A stretch of DNA of 64,000 nt from Certhia americana. Lineage: Eukaryota > Chordata > Aves > Passeriformes > Certhiidae. Position numbers and translations under genes: made by a program. The notes under the pieces are model-generated. The model worked only from the letters and a program-made list of their open reading frames with translations, searched no databases and was not told the origin of the DNA. This document shows, piece after piece, positions 13,401-21,200 of the stretch; position 1 is the first letter of the stretch, and each line of letters opens with the position of its first letter. The stretch is taken from positions 126,545,214 to 126,609,213 of the forward strand of contig CM031858.1 of the NCBI GenBank assembly GCA_018697195.1. The letters run 5' to 3'.

Positions 13401-14430
13401 TAAAGCTTTGTGCAGGTGTTTTGAATAAGTATTTCATAACATAGTTCTGGATGCAGGCTGATACATGTCCAGCTGTGGTACACTAACAGAACAAATGTCA
13501 CCCATACATGTGACTGTTCTTGCATATCTTTGGCCATAAGCGCAGCACTGAAACACAGCAACTACAGAATTCATGTGCTCCCTACCTCTCTGCCACTCTC
13601 ACTGAGGTGCCAGACAAGGAGGTGAACTCAACTCACTTTGTTCCTTTTGCCCTGTGTTCTGTAAGGCCTGTAATAATATCTGCCCCTCAAGCAGACCACT
13701 TCAGGGTTCGTCCTGAAAAAGACCTGTGGTTGTGAGATCCAAGGGGCAAGATGGGATTCTGTCAACGTGCCAGTGTGTGTGGTTAACATGGAAACAGCCT
13801 CCACTTCTCAAGCAGGGATGGCTTGTACATGGCCCAGCTGATGTACACCGTGTTAAGAGTTCCTACAGTGCAGTGAGGGCTGAGGCTTCTCTACTTGCAT
13901 TCCCCTCACAAAGACAGCTTCGAGTCCATGTTTGAAATGCAGTGCACAGACAAGGCTGATACATGCAACATTGTAACAAGACAAAAGACTATAAATACAA
14001 ATTGCAGCTTTCTGGTTAAAGTTTTCCAAAGCTGCTCAGGAACTCCTTGGCTGCAGAAGAAATTAGACCCATATTCCATAGCTATCACTCCACTTCAGCA
14101 AATTGGCTTAAAATACCAAGCAAAAAATGGTAGATACATCACTTACTGACTTAGTTTGAATGCAATACATGTTTTCACGGTATGTATCCCAGTGAGCTTG
14201 TCAGATTATCAAGACTATTTTAATTATTAAGACTAACCCTGATGACAAACATACTGAATTATGATAGGGCTGATTTTCCAAAAGTATTTTAATTTAAACT
14301 AAACTATTCCTGCTTTACAGTTTTTCCTCTCTTACGACTCTCTCCTACTCCCGGAGATGACTACAACTTTAACCTGGATGATAATGAAGGAGTCTGTGAT
14401 CTCTTTGATGTGCAGATACTAAATTATTAG
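1056..14430 (+). CDS. E2F5: E2F5, E2F-family transcription factor (nine coding exons)
   Basis: E2F5 pairs with DP proteins, binds E2F sites and, with p130/p107, mainly represses cell-cycle genes in the nucleus. Coding exons: 1056-1174, 6392-6501, 7161-7322, 8532-8575, 10380-10444, 11395-11662, 12388-12588, 13023-13067, 14321-14430. Exons 2-9 join in frame to 334 residues plus stop. In order they give the winged-helix core with [13 protein letters not shown], a leucine-rich dimerisation region ([13 protein letters not shown]), the marked box ([24 protein letters not shown]), a proline-rich linker, and the pocket-binding tail [18 protein letters not shown] ending in ILNY. Exon 1 cannot be read in one frame (two or more one-base losses). 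The ATG at 1056 is the best start by position but is itself uncertain. Exon 7 adds 67 residues that I do not recall in the human protein. E2F4 is less likely, because exons 3-6 and 9 follow E2F5 closely. Confidence 0.95.
1175..6391 (+). other. E2F5: E2F5 intron 1
   Basis: This 5.2-kb intron starts with GC-rich sequence and CT-rich simple DNA (about 1290-1340). A CR1 3' end follows at about 1535-1968, then mostly AT-rich unique-looking DNA. A GC-richer part at 5700-6390 is open in several frames but shows no recognised protein. Confidence 0.7.
1535..1968 (+). mobile_element. CR1 LINE 3' fragment
   Basis: Recognisable CR1 3' text includes GGCAGAGCAGTGGAACAGG, a GGAGACATTCCTG part, GTTGGACTAAATGATTTCC, and an end in GATTCTGTGATT. 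Plus orientation, 5' truncated. Confidence 0.85.
6392..6501 (+). CDS. E2F5: E2F5 coding exon 2 (winged-helix core)
   Basis: The acceptor AG is at 6390-6391 and the donor GTAAGT at 6502. It reads [20 protein letters not shown] followed by [17 protein letters not shown]. This is the DNA-contacting recognition helix (RRIYD) and is nearly identical to human E2F5. It ends two bases into a Lys codon. Confidence 0.97.
7161..7322 (+). CDS. E2F5: E2F5 coding exon 3 (dimerisation region)
   Basis: The acceptor is TTTTTAAG at 7153-7160. The exon reads [20 protein letters not shown], then a leucine- and glutamate-rich helix ([18 protein letters not shown]) and NVMDDSTNH. This helix is the coiled coil used for DP pairing. 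The exon ends two bases into a Gln codon, directly before ATATCCTTT, the start of a U12-type intron. Confidence 0.96.
7323..8531 (+). other. E2F5: E2F5 intron 3, U12-type AT-AC intron
   Basis: The 5' end is ATATCCTTT (7323-7331), which matches the U12 donor consensus exactly. The branch-point element TTCCTTGAC lies at 8514-8522, and the intron ends with AC at 8530-8531, ten bases after the branch adenosine. No GT-AG pair joins exons 3 and 4 in frame here, while the AT-AC pair restores [13 protein letters not shown] exactly. A CR1 fragment lies inside (about 7970-8175). Confidence 0.95.
7970..8175 (+). mobile_element. Old CR1 LINE 3' fragment in E2F5 intron 3
   Basis: It contains CCCAGGGAGGTGGTGGAAT, CACTGGAGGTTTTGCAGA, GAAGTTCCCTCTAGCA and TGTGATTCTGGG. 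This is a diverged CR1 3' end in plus orientation. Confidence 0.75.
8532..8575 (+). CDS. E2F5: E2F5 coding exon 4 (marked-box start)
   Basis: This 44-bp exon reads [14 protein letters not shown] after a split Gln codon. It is preceded by the AC acceptor of the U12 intron and followed by donor GTAAG at 8576. The VTHEDI motif is a hallmark of E2F4 and E2F5. Confidence 0.96.
8576..10379 (+). other. E2F5: E2F5 intron 4
   Basis: The GT-AG intron has no coding content. Its main feature is a CR1 copy at about 9630-10035. Confidence 0.8.
9630..10035 (+). mobile_element. CR1 LINE 3' fragment
   Basis: Text such as GTTTAGCCTGGAGAAAAGGA, CAAGCTGCACTGGGGAGGTT, GGATCAGGCTGCC and CTATGATCTTGGAGGTCTTT is typical of CR1. 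Plus orientation; it ends near GGTTCTTTGATTTTATG. Confidence 0.88.
10380..10444 (+). CDS. E2F5: E2F5 coding exon 5
   Basis: The acceptor is TTTAACCAG and the donor GTATGT at 10445. It reads (G)[21 protein letters not shown], the marked-box strand. It ends in phase 0. Confidence 0.96.
10445..11394 (+). other. E2F5: E2F5 intron 5
   Basis: The intron has no gene content. It holds a (TTG)8 microsatellite at 10988-11011. Confidence 0.75.
10988..11011. repeat. (TTG)8 microsatellite
   Basis: Eight uninterrupted TTG units. Confidence 0.95.
11395..11662 (+). CDS. E2F5: E2F5 coding exon 6
   Basis: The acceptor is TTTACAG and the donor GTGGAT at 11663. It reads [20 protein letters not shown], then [13 protein letters not shown] and [12 protein letters not shown], and then a divergent proline/alanine-rich linker with PEQHDLNQ. 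The open frame runs past the donor to 11775, so intron retention would give a short alternative tail; there is no evidence that this is used. Confidence 0.95.
12388..12588 (+). CDS. E2F5: E2F5 coding exon 7 (67-residue extra exon)
   Basis: The acceptor is CCATGTAG and the donor GTAGGA at 12589. It fits the phase of exon 6 (g|at) and exon 8 (g|ga). It reads [20 protein letters not shown], then a serine-rich part, [20 protein letters not shown] and EEPAG. The [12 protein letters not shown] part resembles SFEPIKADPTG of E2F4, so this looks like an ancestral E2F4/5 segment. I do not recall it in the standard human E2F5 protein. Confidence 0.85.
13023..13067 (+). CDS. E2F5: E2F5 coding exon 8
   Basis: This 45-bp exon has acceptor TTTCACAG and donor GTAAGT at 13068. 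It reads (G)[14 protein letters not shown], part of the conserved C-terminal transactivation region. Confidence 0.95.
14321..14430 (+). CDS. E2F5: E2F5 coding exon 9 (pocket-protein binding tail)
   Basis: The acceptor is TGCTTTACAG (14311-14320). It reads [20 protein letters not shown] followed by [16 protein letters not shown] and TAG at 14428-14430. The acidic [17 protein letters not shown] stretch is the RB-family (p130/p107) binding motif. Confidence 0.97.
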
Positions 14431-15075
14431 ATATTGTGTCAACCAGACTACTTATCTACCTCTAACTGTAACATTCTAGACTTCTTCATAACCTAAGTAT
14501 TTGAATAATGAATGTATAACTTCTTAGTTCACTGACTCTGGGAGTATATTTCCTTTTGCTTCCTTTAACTACTTCACAAAACAAATTCAAGAACAAGAAA
14601 AAAAGGGCTCTTATCAAAAATTCTGGCACTTTTTCACCTAAGTGTTTTCTGTCTAAGGCAATTGTTTGGGAGCTTTCTTTAGTAAGAAAAGTGAAAATAC
14701 TATATAGCCTTTTGATCATTTTTTAAAAAATTATTAGGCTTCTTGCTCACAGTTAACAGCATTTTCTTTGAAGCTTTACTGCCAAGAAGCTTTCTATATG
14801 CTTTTTTAACTTTTCAAACAATTTTGAAGCTTTCACTGCCAAGTTGAAAAGTGAAGAGTTTTAAGAGTTAAGAGTTTTAACTTGAGTTATGTTAAATTGT
14901 TTCAGTGAACCAATTTTGTGAAGTGCCTTCTGTTTTAGCACTTTAAGTTTCTCACACTGACTTCTGACATTCCACTTTCCTAGATGATAGGAAAGTCAGT
15001 TTGTAGTTTGTATTAAAGTGTGCCAATACTTGTATATTAACAAGATTTTTTTAATAAAATTGTGCAAACAAAGCC
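14431..15075 (+). other. E2F5: E2F5 3' UTR
   Basis: AT-rich sequence runs from the stop codon to AATAAA at 15053-15058. GT/T-rich downstream sequence follows, so cleavage is expected near 15070-15080. It contains an imperfect direct repeat (14767-14786 and 14823-14843, TTTGAAGCTTT-CTGCCAAG). Confidence 0.75.
15050..15058. terminator. Overlapping poly(A) signals of convergent E2F5 and RBIS
   Basis: The nine bases TTTAATAAA give AATAAA on the plus strand (15053-15058) and ATTAAA on the minus strand (15055-15050). The first lies 620 bp after the E2F5 stop and the second 74 bp after the RBIS stop. No other canonical minus-strand signal is seen close to the RBIS stop. Confidence 0.7.
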
Positions 15076-15128
15076 ATCAGTCTTTGTAGTCTTTCATGTC
15101 TTGCAACCCTTTCATTGTCCATTTTGCA

Positions 15129-15197
15129 TTACAACTGAGATAACAGGCTTGTGGCGGCATCCACATTTGCTGGTTCCTCTTCCACTTTTGTGGAAAC
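15129..15197 (-). CDS. RBIS: RBIS coding exon 3
   Basis: On the minus strand the acceptor TTTCTAG ends at 15198, and the exon reads VSTKVEEEPANVDAATSLLS, then QL and TAA (15131-15129). The acidic-then-leucine end matches the C-terminus of human C8orf59. Confidence 0.92.
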   Translation of the reverse strand, partial: VSTKVEEEPANVDAATSLLSQL

Positions 15198-18100
15198 CTA
15201 GAAAAAAAAGGAGTTTCATTAAAGCAGAAAACAATTTCTTTTTATTCTGCTTGAAAAAAACAACCAGCCCAGACTAATAAATACCCATTGTCCAGAAGAT
15301 TAGTTTGTCTGTTATATATTTAATTTAGGATCATTTTGCAGTCATACTTCAGTAATTCAGGGGGATTGCAGGATACATTGAAGCTGAGACATAAGCAGAA
15401 AATGCTTTGGGAGCGTTGTACCAGTAACGCAACACACACGGCCCCAACTGAGACAGGCTCATCTTTTAGTTCACAACTGCTCTCAACAATACTTTTGCAA
15501 CTTTGGAGAAAATACTATTACAGCCTGAGTGATTAAATTCAGCAGTCATGTAGAGCCCTACTAGCACAGGAGCAGTAGCACAGTCTGAATACTTGGGAGA
15601 AATACATAACAAGCCAGCAGAGACAGGACCACTGACTCCAGCTGCCTTGAAATCCTGGCTTGGCTTTATCCTGTGCTGGCAGCACTGTCACTTATGTTTC
15701 ATATTCCCCTCAGCCTCTCCTTAAGGTATTTGACACTTTTTTAGTTGCTCCCAGAAACTTGATCACCTCAGGCACACTCAGAACTCATGTCCACTTCTCC
15801 AAACTGCACCTTCCCCCAACAGCCAGGATGGATTCATCTGCATCTCATCCTGAAGCACTGCTTTCTCTCCCTGAAACGGTGCCTAGAGCATCAGTCAGAA
15901 GAAAGAGTTTATATGGAGGAACTTGTCAGGAACTAAACTTCTCGAATTAATTCTTGTGCAAGTAGGCCTGTACTTTAAAAAAAAAACTAGACAAAGGCAA
16001 GAGAAACACTGTCTTGAACCCAAAGTGCTGCAGGCAAAACCTCTACTACAGAAATTGCTGTTTCAGGTGCTGGTCCTTCTGATGAGGTAATATGAAGACT
16101 TAGGAATAAGAACAAAGAGAGGCAGAACTGTTTGTTTCAAAGCACTGTCAGGTGCTTCAGGTACAGAACAGCCAGGTTTATCGTTTCTGTGTCTGTTCAT
16201 GTGGAGACACAAGTTTCAAATCAAGGGGATGGAGCTGGAACTAACTTAAAAAAATCAGAAATCAGCTGGAACATAATTCAAAACTATGCTTTTGAAGTGT
16301 GCTTGAGCATGGCTGCCCACCCTCTTCTCTCTCTACATTAGTAGTTATATAGAATTTGAACATTTGAACCAGGTTTCAGCATTACCACACAAATTAAATT
16401 CATAAAACTGGGATTCTAGATTTAAAGCAACTGCATGAATTCACAAGATTCACAGAATATTCTGATGTGGAAGGGACCCACAAGGATCATCAAGTCCAAC
16501 TCTTAAGTAAATGGCCCTTACAGGGGTTGACACCTTGGTGTTACCAGCACTGTGCTCTTATCAACTGAGCTAATTGCCTGCAGTCTTAGAGACACATTAT
16601 AATGCTTTCAACACTCACGTTCTTTTCATTCTCAGACTTTTACAAGAGAAATTACCTTCTGAGTCTTCTGAGGTTCTGCTGTGGCACCTTTTGATAGCTG
16701 CCGGATTTCCTTCTGAACTTCAGCAAATGCTTTATTTATTGTGCTAACTTTTTCAGCATTTTTAATGTTTATCTGAGAGAGAAAAAATACACACGTTATT
16801 TTTAACAAAAATTCCATTAATGTGAAATTGCCCCATTTTTGTGCAATTATTATGCAGTCAGTGTTACATGCTTTTCAGTATGTTTTATCTGTTACTTCAT
16901 GAGGTCATCTAGCTGTGCAGTAATAAATTCAAAATTAAGAGTTAAACTTGCTCTATTGGAATGGGAGCCCATAGTGATCCAGAAAGAGAACACAGAGAAA
17001 ACAAAAATCAGGCTTCACCAGACCTGCTACACCCCCCTCAGCTCCTCTTAGCTGGACTGAAGTCCCAGGAAGGGTTCCTTCCTTCATCTCTCTGGTGGAC
17101 TGACCCTGCTGGATGCCAGGTGCCCACCAAAGCCGCTCCACCAGCTGGACAGAGGATAGGAAATACAATGAAAGGTTCATGGGTAGAGATAAGGCACCAG
17201 TTGCCATCATGGGCAGAACAGACTCAACTTGGTGAAAATTAATTTCATTTGTTGTCAAACAAATGCTGCAGAGGAATCTCGGCTCCAACACCTGGAGCAC
17301 CTCCTCCCCCTCCTTTGCTGACCTTGGTGTCAGCAGAGCAGGGCTGTTTCTTATGGAAATTCTCACTCTGTTCTGACTGCTGCTGGTGGTGTGCTTCTTA
17401 ACTACATCATCCCAGAGGCACTGCCAGTACCTGACGGGCTCTGCCCTGGCCAGCAGCATGTCCATCATGTCCATCCTGAAGCCAGCTGGCATTGGCCCTT
17501 GCAGACATGAGGGAAGCTTCTGGCTGCGTTTTAGAGAAGCCACGCCTGTAGCCCCTCAAACCAAATACAATTTGTAAATGATTTTACTGCTTTAAATTTC
17601 TTCCAGTAGTTTATCTTTCACCATTACACCTTGCATCCTAGTTGTTCGTGCTATAGGTCTGGTTAACAACATGTCCCAGGTTTTGTCACAGTATTTAAAG
17701 AAACTCTGTGGCTGTAGCTGAGTGCAATGTGTATCTCTGGGAACCCCAGCCTCTCTTTTAGCCCAAGTCGGCCTTTGTAAGTTATTTCATCAGATTTTGC
17801 TTTCAAAGAGGAAGAACCAAAATGTGGACATGTGTTGTGCTCTGGGGACAACTGTCTGTGGTAGAGGAGCAGGATGGATGCAAGAGGGCATAAAACTCTC
17901 ACCACTGCAGCAAAGTGAGATTCAGCTGATGTCAGCCCTAGCACCTGCTGCTTCCAAAGTCTGGAACAGGATCATAGCCAGGTAATGACCTATTACCTTG
18001 CAAACATTCCAGAAGCACGCTCATAGGTCTTCAGGCATCCTCAAATTTCAGGATACCTATTGCTGTTTCAAAGGCTCCCCCTGTAATTCACCTCTGAGCA

Positions 18101-20218
18101 ATTTAAACAGGCAGAAGCAAACTGTGAATGGTCACACGCATTCATTTTACTTTCAAAGCCTCCAAAATTCCAGAGCACATACACAGTAACAATAATTCCA
18201 TTCTGACTGAACAAGAAAACCAGTATGATGAGGCTGATAAAACAGGCCTACTCAGATGAACACTAACTGGGACAGTACTGGAGAAATACAGCCCCAGCAC
18301 TGATCAGAGTGGATGGATTATTGGTAACATGATGTAAAAAACCATGATTTCAATCACGGCTTGTCACCATCCTCCAGCTTCACAGGGGTTTTACAAGGTT
18401 CCAGTCAGTTTTAATATGTGATATCCTCAGGTACTCAGGGCAGAACTCCTCCACAGAAAGAGGCTCTACAGCTAGCACATCAAAAGTTGTCTGAACAAGT
18501 ACAATGGGCTTTTAGCTATTAATGAATAAATGTATTTTAGTGATTTTTTTTCTGAGCAGCTTCCTATACTGCTTAATGATAAGTAAATCACATTAAGCCC
18601 AAAGGCTTTTAATGCATTAAAGAATACAGCTTCAAACACAGAGAATAAAATTTTACTCCTAATAAGCTACTGACTTCTCATGAATGTGATTTTAAACCTG
18701 TTTCTCCCTTTATTATACAGAACAGTCTAGACTAAGAGGAGATGTGACGCCAGCAACATGAAATTGTTTTTTCTGAAGTTTGTTACATTCCTGTCTGTCC
18801 ACCAGATTAATTTGTCAAGTGGCTTTGGCTTGCAGGAGAAAATCTTAAACAGCCCTTTTTTTAAGAGACATTTACTTATGTTTGTCCAGCAAACTTTGCA
18901 ACTGCATCAAATGGAAAAAAATAAGCCACTATCTGTTTTTTATTATATTTATTAACAGATGTTTTTTCTAGAGGGACAGCTGAATGAACTCTTGCAGAAC
19001 ATACACCTCAGGCTGGAGGCAGAGTTTGAGAAGATACCATATAGTAACTCACTGCTCCCAATAGAAAACTCTTTGCTCAGATCACTCCCATCCCTCTTCC
19101 CCTGCACTGCTCCCTGCTTCATGATGCACTCTCCCCCTCTACTGGGCTGTGCTACTCTACAGACACGAAAACAACATTATTTTTTATGTTAAATTGGCTC
19201 AAGAAGCGTGTACAGAGTGTCACAGCCCATGTAAGGTGCAAGAATGTGGCAGAGAGGAATTAAGAGCACAGCATCCAGCAGTGCAGACTCCTAGGTCTGT
19301 TCACTACATCTCACTGAGTTTTACTTGACAGCTGAGGCAAATAGAAGAAAAGCCTCCATCCTTTCTGGTCCTTCCCCACCAAAATGCTTCTCTCTGCATT
19401 CGTTCGTTCATAATTAAGTCTGTTCAACGCACCAACTCAGCACATAAAAATGCAAAATGTATTTTTAATGGCTTTTGCTGCTGATTTAGCAGGTTGAGTC
19501 ACCTAGGGGGCAAAGAGTTCCTGAACCAGCATCAAGGAGAGCTGTGGGAATATAGCCCAGAGCCTGGCAAAGGGATCCCTTCCTGGGACCTGGAACGTGA
19601 TGGAAAGGAGCAGGACTTCCCCTTGTTAATTGTACTAACTCTGCCCGGTGGTTTGGATTAAGGCATTTTGTTAAACTGCACCCTGAATTGCACCCTCAGC
19701 CACGCTGTGAATGCGGTCCAGAGAACGCGAACTCGCTGAACTGCTGATGCACCCTTTAGCATCGCATTCCCGAGGCCAAGGCGAGATACCGTCAGACACT
19801 TCCCAAACGACACCCCTTAAGCACAGCCGGATGCCTTCTGTGGCATGTGTCTGCAGATGAGTCCAATGACATTCCTGTGCTTCTCTTTTTGCAGATGATA
19901 CATCCACATACAAATCTAATTTTCGAGTGAAAATGGTGCACTTGGCCATTTCGTGCCCGGACGAGCACTGCCCCTCAAAGTGTTGGATTTCACCAGTTCC
20001 GAGCGCTCCGAGGTCCAAGGGCAGGACAGACCCCGCCGGGCCGCGGCCTCCCCGTGGTGGGGAGCCCGGCCAGCGCCTCCTCCCGCCGCGGCACTCACCT
20101 GCTTCAGCCCGGAGGTGACGGGCCGTGCCTTGCCCTTGGCCTTGGCCCTGAGGACGCCGCTGCGGGCGATGCGGAACACGCTGCCGCCCTTGGCGGCCCC
20201 GCCGCGGCTCTTGCCCAT
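15129..20218 (-). CDS. RBIS: RBIS (C8orf59), ribosomal biogenesis factor, three coding exons
   Basis: RBIS is a small, basic, mainly nucleolar protein associated with 60S ribosomal subunit production. Coding exons on the minus strand: 20218-20099 (40 codons), 16772-16656 (39 codons) and 15197-15129 (22 codons plus TAA), all in phase 0, giving 101 residues against about 100 in human. The N-terminus MGKSRGGAAKGGSVFRIARS is Lys/Arg/Gly-rich, followed by KAKGKARPVTSGLKQ and INIKNAEKVSTINKAFAEVQ. The C-terminus EEEPANVDAATSLLSQL matches the human VNVDEATRLMALL region. The start sits in an excellent Kozak context (GCCGCCATGG). It converges on E2F5 and diverges from CA13. Confidence 0.93.
15198..16655 (-). 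other. RBIS: RBIS intron 2
   Basis: The only recognised content is the tRNA-headed SINE at about 16440-16578; the rest looks unique. Confidence 0.7.
16440..16578 (-). mobile_element. SINE with tRNA-Ile-like head and CR1-like tail (TguSINE type)
   Basis: On the minus strand the head starts at 16578 with TTAGCTCAGTTGATAAGAGC (A-box region), then GTGCTGGTAACACCAAGGTG and CAACCCCTGTAAGGGCCA, which follows tRNA-Ile but lacks part of the T-arm. The body then reads GTTGGACTTGATGATCCTTG and TGGGTCCCTTCCACATCAGA, the CR1 3' tail. This composition matches the passerine tRNA-Ile/CR1 SINE family. It is diverged and not a functional tRNA. Confidence 0.82.
16656..16772 (-). CDS. RBIS: RBIS coding exon 2
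   Basis: The acceptor CTCTCAG precedes 16772 and the donor GTAATT starts at 16655. It reads INIKNAEKVSTINKAFAEVQ followed by KEIRQLSKGATAEPQKTQK. Human has INIMNEEKVNRVNKAFVNVQKE at this point. Confidence 0.93.
16773..20098 (-). other. RBIS: RBIS intron 1
   Basis: This 3.3-kb intron contains an LTR-like repeat (about 16990-17577). The remainder has no recognised element. The end near 20098 is in the CpG island. Confidence 0.7.
16990..17577 (+). mobile_element. LTR-type interspersed repeat, copy A
   Basis: Contains ACAATGAAAGGTTCATGGGT, CATGGGCAGAACAGACTCAA, CATCCCAGAGGCACTGCCAG, GGAAGCTTCTGGCTG and GAAGCCACGCCTGTAGCCCC. This is the pattern of a common avian endogenous-retrovirus LTR, as I remember it. 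The 3' half aligns with copy B at about 22290-22652. No internal viral genes are seen. The long minus-strand open frame here is not coding. Confidence 0.65.
20099..20218 (-). CDS. RBIS: RBIS coding exon 1
   Basis: ATG is at 20218-20216 in a strong Kozak context, followed by 40 codons ending KARPVTSGLKQ and a perfect donor GTGAGT at 20098. It lies inside the CpG island. Confidence 0.93.
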
Positions 20219-20244
20219 GGCGGCGGCTGCGGCGCGCGGCCGGG

Positions 20245-20252
20245 TGACGTCA
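20245..20252. promoter_or_regulatory. Palindromic CRE (TGACGTCA)
   Basis: This exact consensus CREB/ATF site lies 27 bp upstream of the RBIS ATG. Two further TGACG half sites lie at 20263-20267 and 20297-20301. Confidence 0.7.
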
Positions 20253-20300
20253 CACGGGGCTGTGACGCGCGGAGCCGCCACTGGCTCACAGCGCTGTGAC

Positions 20301-20340
20301 GGGGCCGCCAGGGGGCGCGCGGGGCCGCCAGGGGGCGCAC
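20301..20340 (+). promoter_or_regulatory. Two tandem 20-bp units with CTCF core motifs
   Basis: The unit GGGGCCGCCAGGGGGCGC plus two bases is repeated head to tail at 20301-20320 and 20321-20340; the copies differ at one base. Each contains CCGCCAGGGGGCGC, a close match to the CTCF core consensus, in the same orientation. They lie 83-122 bp upstream of the RBIS start codon. Binding itself is inferred. Confidence 0.65.
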
Positions 20341-20400
20341 GCCGCCCCGCGTGAGGGCTGCGGAGCCGCAGCGGGGAACGGCGCTGGCGGAGCGACCGTG

Positions 20401-20468
20401 TCCCGGTCCATGTGTCTGTCCCGGTCCCTGTCCCTGTGTCTGTCCCGGTCCCTGTCGCTTCCCGGTTC
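20401..20468. repeat. Short GC-rich tandem repeat (GGTCCCTGTCCCTGTGTCTG-like)
   Basis: Irregular units built from GGTCC, CTGTCCC and TGTGTCTGTCCC repeat about three times with spacings of 17-24 bp. It lies inside the divergent promoter and makes spurious open frames on both strands. Confidence 0.7.
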
Positions 20469-21112
20469 GGCCCCGGCCCTGCTTGCCTCTCCCGCGCCTT
20501 CGCAGCCAGCTGTTGTAGCACGGGAAGGCTGAGAGCTCCTTGGCGGGCGCCCGCAGCCCAAGCGCCGAGTCCAAAGCTCCGCGTTGCCACAAGCAGGTGC
20601 CTACGGGCAGCCCCCGGCAGGCGCGCCGCTTGGATAAATTCCCGGTGGGTTGTGGGACACCCTCCTGCTTCACGGCCCCGCTTGGGAAAACGTGAAGTCT
20701 ATCTGCTGCCTATTCCAAAGGGAACTGGGTTTACACCCCTGGGAGAAAAACGGGAGGGGATGCGGCGGTGCGCACTTGGCTTTACTTTCGGGAGTGGCCG
20801 GGGTGACCCCAGGAATGGACACTGCCGTCTTTCCCTGCCGCACAACTCGTGCTCTGGCGGGACGGGGGCTGAAGGAGTCACCTTCCCTCTGTTGGAGCTG
20901 GCCCTTGAGAGACGGCACTGCCACCCCGGGCCACCCCGACGGTGCTGAGGGGAGCTGGGGAGAGCCTGGGTAGCGAAGGACTTGAGGTGACTACAGGCAC
21001 GGACGGGCCAGGAGGCCGGAGTGCTGCAGGTCTCCTTATCAGCGCCCGAGGATCGGGGCGTCGCCGCCCGTCGCCTTCAAATCGGGCGCAGCCGCCTCTC
21101 CCGCCCCAGCCC

Positions 21113-21154
21113 GTCCCATCCCATCCCATCCCGTGCCGTGCCGTGCCGTGCCGG
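21113..21154. repeat. Pentanucleotide tracts (CCATC)n then (CCGTG)n
   Basis: About four CCATC-like units are followed by about four CCGTG units just upstream of the CA13 start codon, probably in its 5' UTR. The second tract differs from the first by simple substitutions. Confidence 0.75.
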
Positions 21155-21169
21155 CAGGAGAGCAGAGCC

Positions 21170-21200
21170 ATGCTGCACTGGGGATACGACGAGCACAACG
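21170..21200 (+). CDS. CA13: CA13 coding exon 1
   Basis: It reads [10 protein letters not shown] plus one base, with donor GTAGGG at 21201. WGY-EHNG is the conserved cytosolic CA start. The frame is open upstream to an ATG at 20942, but that part is CpG-island sequence without family similarity, so 21170 (G at -3) is preferred. Confidence 0.9.

Larger units (their letters stand above)
11663..14320 (+). other. E2F5: E2F5 introns 6, 7 and 8 (interrupted by exons 7 and 8)
   Basis: The intron pieces are 11663-12387, 12589-13022 and 13068-14320. They are AT-rich with no recognised repeat or RNA gene. The third has a C run near 13361-13368. Confidence 0.65.
20219..21169. promoter_or_regulatory. 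Divergent CpG-island promoter of RBIS (-) and CA13 (+)
   Basis: About 950 bp of very GC- and CpG-rich DNA separates the two start codons. It has a palindromic CRE, extra TGACG half sites and two tandem CTCF-like motifs near RBIS, and Sp1-type GC boxes (CCCGCCCC-like) and a TTATCAG GATA-type site near CA13. CpG density stays high from about 19960 to 21450. No TATA box is evident at CA13. Confidence 0.75.

Noticed and set aside
16510..16578. Possible tRNA-Ile gene
   Set aside because: The T-arm is incomplete and the sequence continues into a CR1-like tail; it is the head of a SINE.
16953..17543. 196-codon minus-strand open frame
   Set aside because: It is antisense to the LTR-like repeat and has no recognisable domain.
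19916..20673. Minus-strand open frames of 189-224 codons
   Set aside because: They read through RBIS exon 1, its donor and the GC-rich promoter repeat. Only the RBIS 40-codon part is supported.
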